A DNA stretch of 64,000 bases from Rhodopirellula baltica SH 1 (GCF_000196115.1 NC_005027.1:3472001-3536000), one strand, 5' to 3'; positions 1 to 8,772 are shown, counted from the stretch's first letter. Notes: generated by a model from the sequence alone, not told the origin. Numbers and translations are program-made.

Positions 1-863
1 GTCAGGTCGCCCTCTTTGTCGGATGAATCCAACACGAAGTTGTGGTCATACCCCAAACCGAATTCGAGCTGTTCGTTTTCCATGCCCACATCTCGTCCAA
101 TCGCTTTCGCTTTTCGAAAGTCGAACGGCGTCCCCTCGACATTGCGAAGTTCTCCTGTGGGAATCAATGTCGAATCAACCGGAGTGAACTTCGACGCATT
201 CAACATCAGCTCATGATCGAGAATCGTGCCGTTGCCTTCACCGGCCAAATTGAAATACGTGTGCTGGGTCAAATTTACCGGGGTGGCCTTATCTGTTGTC
301 GCTTCGTAGCGGACGATCAATTTGTTCTCGTCCGTCCACTGGTAGGTCACCGCAACTTGCAGATTGCCTGGATAACCTTCTTCACCGTCTTTGGCCAAAT
401 AAGTCATTTTCAGTGCTGGTTTGCCATTCACCGCGGTCGGTTCGGCGTCCCAAACAACTTTGTCAAAACCGATCACGCCGCCATGCAGATGGTTGGGTCC
501 GTTGTTGGTTGCCAACGAATACGTCTCACCATTCAACGAGAACTCACCATTGGCGATACGGTTGCCGTAGCGTCCAACGATGGCACCGAAGTAAGGCTTG
601 TCGACCGCATTGATGTAACTCTCAACAGAGTCGTACCCTAATGCGACATCCCCCAGTTTCCCATCGCGATCGGGTACCACGATCGATGTCACGATCGCGC
701 CGAAGTTCGTGATTTGTACCTTCGCACCCGATTGGTTCTCGAGCGTGTACAGCTCGATCGAATCAAAGTCTTCGACTTGCATTTGATCTTGCGCGGTGAT
801 CGGATTGGCGAGGCAACCAAGCATCAACAAACCGGCGAACCATTTTGCATTGAATCGGTTCAT
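1..863 (-). CDS. galM: Aldose 1-epimerase (galactose mutarotase), 3' end outside window
   Basis: This enzyme interconverts alpha and beta anomers of aldoses such as glucose and galactose. The window holds the first ~287 residues and the C-terminus is cut off by the window edge, so the usual C-terminal catalytic Glu cannot be checked. Visible family motifs are NNGPNHLHGG and LTQHTYFNLAG, which carry the two conserved His residues, and LGYDHNFVL near the edge. The N-terminus (MNRFNAKWFAGLLMLGCLA) is a hydrophobic export signal, possibly a lipobox around Cys17, so the protein probably acts outside the cytoplasm. GGAGAG lies just upstream of the ATG. It follows the SSS symporter gene on the same strand after ~66 bp, suggesting joint expression in sugar uptake. 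Confidence 0.88.
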   Translation of the reverse strand, partial: MNRFNAKWFAGLLMLGCLANPITAQDQMQVEDFDSIELYTLENQSGAKVQITNFGAIVTSIVVPDRDGKLGDVALGYDSVESYINAVDKPYFGAIVGRYGNRIANGEFSLNGETYSLATNNGPNHLHGGVIGFDKVVWDAEPTAVNGKPALKMTYLAKDGEEGYPGNLQVAVTYQWTDENKLIVRYEATTDKATPVNLTQHTYFNLAGEGNGTILDHELMLNASKFTPVDSTLIPTGELRNVEGTPFDFRKAKAIGRDVGMENEQLEFGLGYDHNFVLDSSDKEGDL

Positions 864-929
864 TCCATCTCTCCAAGAAGCGACAAACATGATTTTGAAT
901 TTGAAAGTTAGCCGAAGGTAACAACGGAT

Positions 930-2585
930 CTAGATCGCAAAGAAAGCGTAGACGCCAAGGCACAACAGAACCAAAACGCCTCCGACGTACGGTGCTGGTT
1001 TCCACGGCGTTAAGTCAACAAGCTTGGCATCTCGTTGCTCGTACGGCGAATCACGGCGAATTCCCATCGCCACCATGACCAATTGCATCACGATCAAAAA
1101 TGCAAACACGGCTCCCATGTAGTGGAAACCATTGACGAACGTGGCTTCCAACCATCCATCTTCGCCACCGCCAAAGAACGTACCGATCACCATCAGGACC
1201 AAGCCAACGATCAACGCAGCCATCGCGGATCGTCCGTCTGCGGTTTTATGGAACAACCCCAACAGAATGACGGAAGCTAGCGGGATGAAGTACACACCGT
1301 TCAATCCTTGGAAAAAGCTGAACACTCCGTCGCGTCCATAAAACACCAACGGTGCCGCGATTACGGCAAAGATGGCGACAACAAAGCTGCAAACCTGACC
1401 CGAGAAGCGAACCTGTTTGGTGGTCGCATCCGGTCGAATGTATTGCTTGTAAACGTCCAGCGAAAACAATGTTGCTGCAGAGTTCAGCACGGAGTTGAAG
1501 GTGGAAAGGATGGAACCAATGACGACCGCTGCGAAGAAACCCAGCAGCCACTCAGGCAACACTCGAGCGACCAAAGCACCGTAGGCCTGACTGGAATTCC
1601 AATCGCCATCGGAATTGGTTCCGACCGCATCGATCATTTGTTGATCGTTCGCGGTGACGACTAAATAGGCCGCCGCAATTCCCGGCAGCACCAAAATCAA
1701 CGGCGCCAAGATTTTGAAGAACGCCGCCAGCAAAACGCCCTTTTGACCTTCGGCCAAATTCTTGGCACCAAACGTTCGCTGAATGATCTGCTGGTTGGTG
1801 GTCCAGTAGAAAAAATTCAGCAACAACACTCCCGTGAACAACGTTGGCCAGTGAGTGGACTCATTATCCGCCCCGAGTGACCGAAAGGCGTCCGGGTCGG
1901 CTGCGTCGATTTTCTGAAGGGCCCCGCTGATTCCACCGTCATCGCCAGCGACGACCTGCAGTGAAAAGTAGGTGATCATCAAACCGCCGACGAGCAGCCC
2001 CGCACCATTGAAAGTGTCGGACACCGCGATCGCCCGCAAGCCACCGAAAATGGCGTAGGCACCGCCCAATGTCGCAATGAAGACGAGCAGCATCCAAATC
2101 ATTTGGTAATCGGTGACACCAAATTTCACGTTCAACGAGAGCATACTGTTCAGTCCGTTTGCCCCCAAAAACAGCACGAACGGCAACAGAATCAGCATGT
2201 ATGCCACGATGAAAATTCCCGCGGTCAATGCACGGACGCTGCGACCGTAGCGTTCTTCCAAAAACTGTGGAATCGTCGCGATTCCAGACTTCAGATACCG
2301 GGGCAGGAAAACCAAAGCGAGAATCACAAGCGAAATCCCAGCAACGACTTCCCAGCACATCACTGACAAGCCATCGCGAAAAGAATCCGCATTGAGTCCG
2401 ACCAACTGTTCGGTCGACAGATTCGTCAGCAACAACGAACCGGCGATGAAGACTCCAGTCAAAGACCGACCGGCCAAGAAATAGCCCTCGTCGGTGTCCA
2501 CATCGCTGCCACGCGTTTTCCACCAAGTCAAAAACGCCACCATGCCGGTGAAGAATAGAAAGGAAATCAGCGTGGTGGTGTTCAT
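930..2585 (-). CDS. Sodium:solute symporter (SSS family), probably sugar
   Basis: A 551-residue polytopic membrane protein with about 13-14 hydrophobic helices, the normal size for SSS-family Na+/sugar symporters. SSS-like landmarks are the N-terminal DEGYFLAGRSLTG segment, FLEERYGRSVRALTAG and the WTTNQQIIQRTFGAKN region. The start was placed at the ATG of MNTTTLISFLFF because GAGG sits 8 nt upstream. A longer in-frame extension to 2693 has no signal-like character. The downstream aldose 1-epimerase gene points to a hexose or related sugar as substrate, but this is inferred from context. A 13-bp palindrome lies just upstream of the start. Confidence 0.88.
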   Translation of the reverse strand: MNTTTLISFLFFTGMVAFLTWWKTRGSDVDTDEGYFLAGRSLTGVFIAGSLLLTNLSTEQLVGLNADSFRDGLSVMCWEVVAGISLVILALVFLPRYLKSGIATIPQFLEERYGRSVRALTAGIFIVAYMLILLPFVLFLGANGLNSMLSLNVKFGVTDYQMIWMLLVFIATLGGAYAIFGGLRAIAVSDTFNGAGLLVGGLMITYFSLQVVAGDDGGISGALQKIDAADPDAFRSLGADNESTHWPTLFTGVLLLNFFYWTTNQQIIQRTFGAKNLAEGQKGVLLAAFFKILAPLILVLPGIAAAYLVVTANDQQMIDAVGTNSDGDWNSSQAYGALVARVLPEWLLGFFAAVVIGSILSTFNSVLNSAATLFSLDVYKQYIRPDATTKQVRFSGQVCSFVVAIFAVIAAPLVFYGRDGVFSFFQGLNGVYFIPLASVILLGLFHKTADGRSAMAALIVGLVLMVIGTFFGGGEDGWLEATFVNGFHYMGAVFAFLIVMQLVMVAMGIRRDSPYEQRDAKLVDLTPWKPAPYVGGVLVLLCLGVYAFFAI

Positions 2586-2600
2586 GGACATCCTCGGGTG

Positions 2601-2613
2601 TTGCATCATGCAA
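2601..2613. promoter_or_regulatory. 13-bp palindrome upstream of the symporter gene, possible operator
   Basis: TTGCAT-C-ATGCAA is a perfect odd-length inverted repeat 16 bp upstream of the symporter ATG. Its place in the leader suits an operator, and a LacI/AraC-type regulator is encoded 1.2 kb away. One short palindrome is weak evidence. Confidence 0.25.
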
Positions 2614-2969
2614 ATGGGTTCGCGGCTAGACCACATACCATACAGCGTCACCTGCTCACTCACAGCCGCCAGGCAGATTTTTCTTCCTTTCAACCCTCAC
2701 AGATGGTCACGATCTTCCCTTCAACACGCTCTGCCTCACCAATCACGCATGACCTCACCACAATCAACTCGCGACCACAACTAAGACATATTGCCTTCCA
2801 ATCGACTTTCGTGACCATTGGACTTCACCAGCGAATTAGCGTTCCGCCGGCCGGAATCGATGCGACTGGCTATCGCCGACGGACTGAATTTCGCAAAATG
2901 ACGCGTTCCACCATTGCCCCACCGTCTGGGCATCCGCCCGCTTTCCGAATTTTCGTTTGCTCCACACTC
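2614..2969. other. Divergent intergenic region, no gene seen
   Basis: About 360 bp separate the minus-strand symporter from the plus-strand membrane protein. The plus-strand reading frame stays open through most of it, but that translation (rich in His, Arg, Ser, Pro) does not look like a folded protein. It presumably holds both promoters. I could not pick convincing -35/-10 pairs. Confidence 0.4.
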
Positions 2970-3722
2970 ATGGCCCAACGTTCACGCAAGTCCCGAGACG
3001 CTGAGACCAACCCTGGCGAGAATTCCACCGACTCAGATTCCAAACAGGATTCCGCAAAGGACTCCAAGCCAAAACCGGAGTCCATCAAAATCAATCCCAA
3101 GGTCTTCAACGGCGACTCTCAGATCGAAGTGGACGGGATCCATGTCGACCTGCGAAATCGCTATTTGGCCGCGTTTCTTGCTTGGCTGGTCCCCGGCGCG
3201 GGCCATTTCTACCAAGGTCGACACACAAAAGGGACCTTGTTCGTAATCAGCATCCTCTCGATTTGGATGCTGGGTTTTGCCCTTGGCGGATTTCACGTCG
3301 TCTATGCTTCCTGGTATCCAGGCGACAAACGCTGGCACTATTTTTTGCAGGCCGGAGTCGGCTCCGCAGCACTTCCAGCCTTGGTTCAAGGCAACCGGAT
3401 GCGACTGGCAACGGACAGCCGCGGCCGGACCCGTTCGGACTACGAGCCCTTGTGGAATGGCTTCATGGCACCTCCACATCGCCCAGTCGTTGAATCCGAG
3501 GCCGATGAGGTCGCCGCCTGGTACGCCCGGCGCGGATCGGGATACGAAATGGGAACTTGGTACACGATGATTGCCGGACTGCTGAATTTCCTGGTGGTTT
3601 ACGACGCGTTCGGTGGCCCTTTGGCGGTGCCGATCAGCGGCCGGAAGAAACGCGAATCGGATTCCTCTGAGACTGCGACCAACGAAGGAGACGCATCGCC
3701 GGAGTTTGCGAATGGCGTCTGA
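2970..3722 (+). CDS. Small planctomycete membrane protein (DUF6677-like)
   Basis: A 250-residue protein. Residues 1-45 are a charged, Ser/Lys-rich low-complexity leader. A membrane segment with AWLVPGAGHFYQGRHTKG follows; this Pro-Gly-Ala-Gly-His-Phe-Tyr-Gln-Gly signature resembles TM2/DUF6677-type proteins known in planctomycetes. Two more hydrophobic stretches come next (LFVISILSIWMLGFALGG and, near the C-terminus, MIAGLLNFLVVYDAFGGP), with a polar tail. The ATG of MAQRSRKSRD was chosen because the region upstream looks non-coding. ATG 2898 (MTRSTIAPP) is an alternative. Function is unknown and the family name is from memory. Confidence 0.72.
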   Translation: MAQRSRKSRDAETNPGENSTDSDSKQDSAKDSKPKPESIKINPKVFNGDSQIEVDGIHVDLRNRYLAAFLAWLVPGAGHFYQGRHTKGTLFVISILSIWMLGFALGGFHVVYASWYPGDKRWHYFLQAGVGSAALPALVQGNRMRLATDSRGRTRSDYEPLWNGFMAPPHRPVVESEADEVAAWYARRGSGYEMGTWYTMIAGLLNFLVVYDAFGGPLAVPISGRKKRESDSSETATNEGDASPEFANGV

Positions 3723-3794
3723 AGCGATCACACTTTTCTATGCGATACTCATCGCCTTATCTAATCAGCTGACTTTTCTGTCGAAGGACGCGCG

Positions 3795-4964
3795 TTGAAC
3801 AAGCCTGCTCGCTCCAAACCTCACGTCGCCTTGATGGTCGAGACCGCGACCGTCTACGGACGTGAAGTTCTGTCTGGAATCATGCGTTTCATGCGAACGC
3901 AAGAAGATTGGTCGGTCTTCCTAGAACAAAGAGACTTGTTGACGTCGCCGCCCTCGTGGCTGAACGACTGGCAGGGTGACGGAATCATTTCGCGTGGATC
4001 CACCGACGAAATGATCGAGGCGGCGGTCCGGCGGAACATTCCGGTTGTGGAACTGAACGACCGCAGCGAAGTCGACAAAGCACACGTCCGCAGCGACGAC
4101 GCCAAGATCGGTGAGATGGCAGCCCGACACTTGATGGAACGCGGTTTTCAACACTTTGCCTTCTGCGGATTCGACTTCGAAGCGTGGTCGCAACGACGCC
4201 AAGAAGCGTTCATCAAAACGATCCAACAAGAAGGCGGCCAATGCGACGCATTCAACTCGCCTTGGATGAACCTGGCGCGCCCATGGGAAGAAGATCAACA
4301 AGCGATCTCGGAATGGTTGCAATCGCTGCCGAAACCCTGCGGGATCTTCACCTGCAACGATTTGCGAGGCCAACACGTTCTCGCAGTTTGCTCAACGTTG
4401 GAATTGACCGTCCCAGAAGAAGTCGCCGTCATTGGTGTCGACAACGATGAATTGCTTTGCCAATTCTGTCAGCCACCGCTGTCCAGCGTGATTCCAAACG
4501 CGGAAGCTGTCGGGTTCCTTGCCGCTGAACGCCTGTCCCGATGGATGAAGGGCGAATCGCATCACGAGACTCAGCAAGTCGTCGCGCCGACCGGAGTCGC
4601 CACCCGACTTTCGACCGATGTTGTTGCCATCGATCACCCCGAGGTTGCCTCCGCTTTGGCGTACATTCGTCAACACGCTTGCGAAGGCCTGACCGTTGAT
4701 GAAGTGCTGCAAAACGTGGCCGTCAGCCGAAGCACACTTGAACGGCAACTTCGGCGGTATTTGGGCCGGACACCCCAGCAGGAAATCCGAAACGTTCAGC
4801 TCAAACGTGTCCGAGAATTGTTGGTCACCACCGAAATGGCTGCCGAACAGATCGCTTACCGAGCGGGGCTCGATCATCCGGAATACATGCATTATGTGTT
4901 CAAACGTGATCTCGGAATGACACCCGGCCAGTACCGGCAAAGCGTCCGAGGCCAAGAAAGCTGA
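3795..4964 (+). CDS. XylR-like transcriptional regulator (LacI-type sensor + AraC HTH)
   Basis: A 389-residue regulator of the XylR type. Residues ~8-275 resemble the LacI/periplasmic-binding sugar sensor fold, with VALMVETATVYGREVLSGI at the start and VAVIGVDNDELLCQFCQPPL. Residues ~285-385 form an AraC-type double helix-turn-helix (VDEVLQNVAVSRSTLERQLR, then YRAGLDHPEYMHYVFKRDLG). Such proteins bind a sugar and control its catabolic genes. The start is TTG at 3795, with GAAGGA 5 nt upstream; ATG 3834 is an alternative that would trim the sensor. A role in controlling the nearby symporter/epimerase genes is an inference from proximity. Confidence 0.85.
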   Translation: MNKPARSKPHVALMVETATVYGREVLSGIMRFMRTQEDWSVFLEQRDLLTSPPSWLNDWQGDGIISRGSTDEMIEAAVRRNIPVVELNDRSEVDKAHVRSDDAKIGEMAARHLMERGFQHFAFCGFDFEAWSQRRQEAFIKTIQQEGGQCDAFNSPWMNLARPWEEDQQAISEWLQSLPKPCGIFTCNDLRGQHVLAVCSTLELTVPEEVAVIGVDNDELLCQFCQPPLSSVIPNAEAVGFLAAERLSRWMKGESHHETQQVVAPTGVATRLSTDVVAIDHPEVASALAYIRQHACEGLTVDEVLQNVAVSRSTLERQLRRYLGRTPQQEIRNVQLKRVRELLVTTEMAAEQIAYRAGLDHPEYMHYVFKRDLGMTPGQYRQSVRGQES

Positions 4965-5049
4965 GCCAAAACGGCGAAAGCGATGCGGAATTCACCGGTC
5001 GACTCCGCCGAATTCCGTGGGAATTGCGTCGCCAGCGCGGCAAGAAAAT

Positions 5050-5078
5050 TTGGTGCTGGGGCTGGGACCAAGTATACT
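5050..5078 (+). promoter_or_regulatory. Candidate sigma-70 promoter for the Gly/Met-repeat protein gene
   Basis: TTGGTG (5050-5055) and TATACT (5073-5078) are separated by exactly 17 bp. The -10 hexamer is near-consensus. It lies ~200 bp upstream of the likely start codon, leaving a long 5' leader. Confidence 0.45.
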
Positions 5079-5277
5079 AAGCCGACCTTGATCGCTCCCG
5101 GTCTAGCCTTTTCGATCGCTGATTTGCCGCCCGCATTCAGCAACGTTGGTTGTCGCGGCAGGGAGATCGATCACGCAGGGTGCCGAATCGATGGTGGATT
5201 TTGCCGTCCAACAACCATCCATCTTTCAGCTCCCGACCATTACTTCTCCCTGCACACTGATTCTCAGGATGTTGACC

Positions 5278-6189
5278 GTGAATCGCCACACCTTCTCTCG
5301 TTGCACCCAATCTTCGTTCTTCGGAATGAGCTCCCTGATGTGCGTTGCCGCTCTCGGTTTCGCCGTCGCGAGTTTTGCATCGCCTTCCACCGCTAATGCT
5401 GGTGGCGAGGAAGCCGTCGTCAACGGCTTGTTCGAGGCCATGGAAGCCGGAACCGTCGAAGCCAAGTTCATTCCCCAGTCGTCGGCAAAAGCCAACCTGT
5501 TGGTCAAAAACTTGACTGACAAGCCACTTCACATCCACGTTCCCGCGGCCTTCGCTGGCGTTCCTGTCCTTGCTCAAGGAATGATGGGCGGCGGCATGGG
5601 AGGCATGGGCGGTGGCATGGGAGGAATGGGCGGCGGCATGGGTGGCATGGGCGGCGGCGGTGGCGGTCAAGCCATGGGCGGCGGCGGAGGAATGGGTGGC
5701 GGCATGGGCGGCGGCATGGGAGGCATGGGTGGCGGCATGGGAGGGATGGGGGGCGGCATGGGAGGCTTCATGCGAGTTGCCCCCGGACGTACGACCAAGA
5801 TGGCTCTCAACACCGTTTGCCTGGAACACGGCAAGCCAGAACCAAACGCCAAAATGAAATACACCATCGCTCCACTCGACCAAGTCACGAAAGACCCAGC
5901 CGTGGCTGCTTTGTGCGAAGCACTCGGCAATGGCGTAATCGCTCAGAACACCGCCCAAGCTGCGGCTTGGCACCTGACCGACGATATGTCCTGGAATGAA
6001 CTGGCAGAGAAGAACCGCAAGGAAAGCCAGTACACCGGAAACGAGCCTTACTTCACCTCGTTCGAGTTGCGTGCCGCTTCCAACGTGGTGGGCGAAGTCA
6101 AACGGATCGCTCAGGACTACCAGGACAAACTGGAGTCAGCCGAGAAAACCGAAGGCGGCCTGACACTGGACAACACCTACGGCGGCTGA
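5278..6189 (+). CDS. Secreted Gly/Met-repeat protein, function unknown
   Basis: About 303 residues. An N-terminal signal peptide (CVAALGFAVASFASPSTANA, cleavage after ANA) is followed by a ~55-residue domain (VNGLFEAMEAGTVEAKFIP and on). Residues ~102-163 are an almost pure Gly/Met repeat built from GGMGGGM units. A C-terminal domain contains NTVCLEHGKPEP and a helical region with WHLTDDMSWNELAEKN. The start was set at GTG 5278 because AGGA lies 8 nt upstream; ATG 5269, in the same frame, is the alternative. A promoter candidate precedes the gene and a strong terminator follows it, so it is probably monocistronic. The Gly/Met tract may be an interaction or metal-binding segment, but no function can be assigned. 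Confidence 0.8.
   Translation: MNRHTFSRCTQSSFFGMSSLMCVAALGFAVASFASPSTANAGGEEAVVNGLFEAMEAGTVEAKFIPQSSAKANLLVKNLTDKPLHIHVPAAFAGVPVLAQGMMGGGMGGMGGGMGGMGGGMGGMGGGGGGQAMGGGGGMGGGMGGGMGGMGGGMGGMGGGMGGFMRVAPGRTTKMALNTVCLEHGKPEPNAKMKYTIAPLDQVTKDPAVAALCEALGNGVIAQNTAQAAAWHLTDDMSWNELAEKNRKESQYTGNEPYFTSFELRAASNVVGEVKRIAQDYQDKLESAEKTEGGLTLDNTYGG
5581..5766 (+). repeat. In-gene imperfect tandem repeat coding Gly/Met
   Basis: About 186 bp made of variants of GGCGGCATGGGAGGCATG, with synonymous GGC/GGA/GGT changes between copies. One interruption codes GGGGGGQAMGGGGG. It lies entirely within one reading frame and is a likely site of repeat-number variation. Confidence 0.85.
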
Positions 6190-6250
6190 AGGTTGCGTGC
6201 CGCTGAGTGAACGCGAAAGACGCGGCAACAGAATCGAAAACAACGTTTAC

Positions 6251-6285
6251 CTGCGAGGACATCACTGTCCTCGCAGGTTTTTTTT
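6251..6285 (+). terminator. Rho-independent terminator
   Basis: A perfect 11-bp stem (CTGCGAGGACA with TGTCCTCGCAG) and a TCAC tetraloop are followed by G and eight T. It sits 61 bp past the stop codon of the Gly/Met-repeat gene. Confidence 0.93.
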
Positions 6286-6345
6286 CGTCCGTTGGTTTCA
6301 TTCGGTGAGGTGGCTCATTGTGAGGTGACTCACTGAATCACATCA

Positions 6346-7474
6346 TCAATCGTCGTCGCCGGAGTGAACGGCTTCCGTCTTTCCAGCTTTCAATCGCAGG
6401 AACGCGTCGAAAAAGCCCTGCAGTTCGCTGCCATCAAGCACGCTGTTGAAGTTGCCGACGTAATGACCGGTCCGAGCGTCTTTGACTCGCTGGTCGGGAT
6501 GCAGGAAGTAGTTGCGAATCTGGCTACCGAATCCGGTTCTCGCCTGAGTCTCGTACTTCTTGGCTTCCTCCGCTTCGCGGCGTTCTTCTTCGATCCGGGC
6601 CAACTTGGCCCGCAACATCTTCCAAGCGGTGTCTCGGTTCTGGTGCTGGCTTCGTTGGTTTTGACACTGCACGACCGTGTTGGTCGGGATGTGTGTCAAA
6701 CGAATGGCACTGTCCGTTTTATTGACGTGCTGACCACCCGCTCCACTGGCCCGATACGTGTCTTCGCGAACGTCCTTCTTCTCGACATTCACCTCGATCG
6801 AATCGTCGATTTCCGGCGAAACACTCACGGCTGCAAAACTCGTCTGACGCTTGCTCTCGCTGTTGAACGGACTGATCCGAACCAACCGGTGCATGCCTTC
6901 TTCGCCTTTCAAATAGCCATACGCCATTGGTCCTCGTACCGCGATCGAGGCGTGGTTGATCCCCGCCTCCTCGTTTTCTTGGCGGTCCAGCAATTCGATT
7001 TTATATTCCTGACCAACCGCCCAAGCGGAGTACATCCGCAGCAGCATATCGGCCCAGTCATTGGCATCGGTCCCACCGTCGCGGGCGTTGATCGTCACGA
7101 TCGCACCGGCGGAATCATTCGGACCGTTCAGCAACGCTTTGAGTTCGAGGTCATCCAGGACGACCTCCAGGCGATCGATCTCGGACCGAACCTCATCAAC
7201 GATCGATTCGTCTTCATCAGCCATCTCAAAGAGGGCTTCCAAGTCTTCCGCCGAGGACTCAAGCTCATTCAGGGGCGAGACGATTCCCTTCAGGCCCTTC
7301 AGCTGCATCACTACCTTTTGGGCTGATTCGCTGTCGTTCCAGAAGTCGGGAGCTGCCATCTGCTCTTCAATCTTCTTGATCGCCTTGTTTTTGCCAGAGT
7401 GGTCAAAGAGAGTCCTGAAGTTGGACCAGGCGGCTGCGGATCGCTTGGCTGCGTTGTGTTAATTCAGCGTCCAT
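6346..7474 (-). CDS. prfB: Peptide chain release factor 2 (programmed +1 frameshift)
   Basis: RF2 recognises UGA and UAA stop codons and triggers peptide release. The gene is read as 23 codons from ATG 7474 (MDAELTQRSQAIRSRL...), then a +1 shift at CTT TGA C, then frame 6346-7404; base 7405 is skipped. The joined product is ~375 residues, close to E. coli RF2. The anticodon-like SPF tripeptide is at ~201-203 and the catalytic GGQ loop (SGAGGQHVNKTDSA) at ~246-248. GAGAGGGA lies 9 nt before the ATG. Without the shift, an annotator would find only a 337-residue ORF from 7359 lacking the N-terminus. The gene is divergent from mnmA. Confidence 0.95.
7402..7416 (-). other. prfB +1 frameshift site (CTT TGA C) with upstream SD-like AGGA
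   Basis: On the minus strand the sequence is AGGA-CTCT-CTT-TGA-C. The in-frame TGA (7403-7405) is preceded by the slippery CTT Leu codon and followed by C, the classic RF2 autoregulatory arrangement. AGGA four bases before CTT can act as the internal Shine-Dalgarno stimulator. Low RF2 lets the ribosome slip +1 instead of terminating. Confidence 0.93.
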
Positions 7475-7572
7475 GACGAAATGTCCCTCTCGGATATGAT
7501 GGTAAACGGGCGAGGCCGTGCACGGCGTGTGCAAGGCCCGCCAATTGTTCTTTCTTAGAAATCGGATTCTAC

Positions 7573-8772
7573 ATGTCTCGCGTGGTTCTCGCGATGAGTG
7601 GCGGCGTTGATTCCAGCGTCGCGGCACACCTGTTATTGCGTGACGGTCACGAAGTGATCGGTGTCTTCATGCGTCACGGCGAAGCCTCCGCGGCCGCTTG
7701 CCGGATTGATTCCGACGAACCGCAAAACACAAATCCGCTGAACCTACCGGTGCTGGGCGATTCTGCGGGTGGAAAGCGAGCCGACCACAAACAAGGCTGC
7801 TGCAGTGCGACCGACGCCGCGGATGCTCGCCGGGTCGCGATGTCGATGGGGATCCCGTTTTACTCGCTCGACCTGCAGGAAGACTTTCGCAAGATCGTCG
7901 ACTATTTCGTCGACGATTACCTTGCCGCGCGAACACCCAATCCATGCGTCAAATGCAATCATTGGATCAAGTTTGGCCGCCTGTTCGATTACGCCGATGG
8001 TGTCGACGCTGAATTCGTCGCGACCGGTCACTACGCCCGGATGGTTCATTCCAATGGCCGGTCCGAATTGCATCGCGGTTTGGATGGACACAAGGACCAA
8101 TCCTACGCTCTGTTTGGCATCGACCCAGCCCGCTTGTCTCGCATGATGCTGCCGGTCGGCGACTTCACCAAACCCGAAATTCGCGAAATGGCGACCTCAC
8201 TTGGACTGGGTGTCTCGGACAAGAAAGACAGCCAAGAAATCTGCTTTGTCACCCAAGGTCACCACAGCGACTTTGTCAAATCCCGTCGTCCCGAAATGGT
8301 CGGCGCGACCGCCGGCGAAATCGTGACCACCGGCGGCAAAGTGGTCGGCGAACACAAAGGCTTCGAAGCCTTCACCATCGGCCAACGCAAACGACTCGGT
8401 GTCGCGATGGGTGAGCCGCACTTTGTGATCCGCATCGAACCGGACACCCGCCGCGTTGTGATCGGGCGAGCCGAAGAATTGCTGCGTCCAGGATTGGTCG
8501 CAGATCAATGCAATTGGTTCGTCACACGCGAAGAGCTCGCGGACGCTCAGTCGGTCGGCATTCAAATTCGCTACAACGGACAACCTCACCCTGGTCATGT
8601 GGTGATGGATGGATCAGACCCGACTCGCATGAAGGTGATGTTCGACGATCCGCAAGCCGCGGTCGCACCGGGCCAAGCCGCCGTTGTCTACGACGGAGAA
8701 AGAGTCCTTGGCGGCGGCTGGATCACCCACGCCATCGATCATATCGCCGACGGAAGCCCTCCGCCGGCATGA
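7573..8772 (+). CDS. mnmA: tRNA-specific 2-thiouridylase MnmA
   Basis: MnmA uses ATP and a persulfide relay to thiolate U34 of tRNA-Lys, -Glu and -Gln. The PP-loop is at the N-terminus (LAMSGGVDSSVAAHLL). The catalytic Cys is Cys125 in TPNPCVKCN, and the second active-site Cys is Cys224 in DSQEICFV. FTIGQRKRLGV and the C-terminal beta-barrel region with APGQAAVVYDGERVLGGG are typical. At 399 residues it is slightly longer than the E. coli enzyme. The extra length is mainly an insertion at about residues 34-73, between FMRHGE and GCCSATDAADARRVA. It is transcribed divergently from prfB across ~100 bp. Confidence 0.95.
   Translation: MSRVVLAMSGGVDSSVAAHLLLRDGHEVIGVFMRHGEASAAACRIDSDEPQNTNPLNLPVLGDSAGGKRADHKQGCCSATDAADARRVAMSMGIPFYSLDLQEDFRKIVDYFVDDYLAARTPNPCVKCNHWIKFGRLFDYADGVDAEFVATGHYARMVHSNGRSELHRGLDGHKDQSYALFGIDPARLSRMMLPVGDFTKPEIREMATSLGLGVSDKKDSQEICFVTQGHHSDFVKSRRPEMVGATAGEIVTTGGKVVGEHKGFEAFTIGQRKRLGVAMGEPHFVIRIEPDTRRVVIGRAEELLRPGLVADQCNWFVTREELADAQSVGIQIRYNGQPHPGHVVMDGSDPTRMKVMFDDPQAAVAPGQAAVVYDGERVLGGGWITHAIDHIADGSPPPA

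Noticed and set aside
2598-2969. N-terminal extension of the small membrane protein
   Set aside because: The 124 extra codons read as non-coding sequence and would cover the whole divergent promoter region.
5137-5973. 278-codon minus-strand ORF with Ala/His-rich repeats
   Set aside because: The His/Ala pattern is just the antisense reading of the GGC-ATG repeat in the Gly/Met protein gene.
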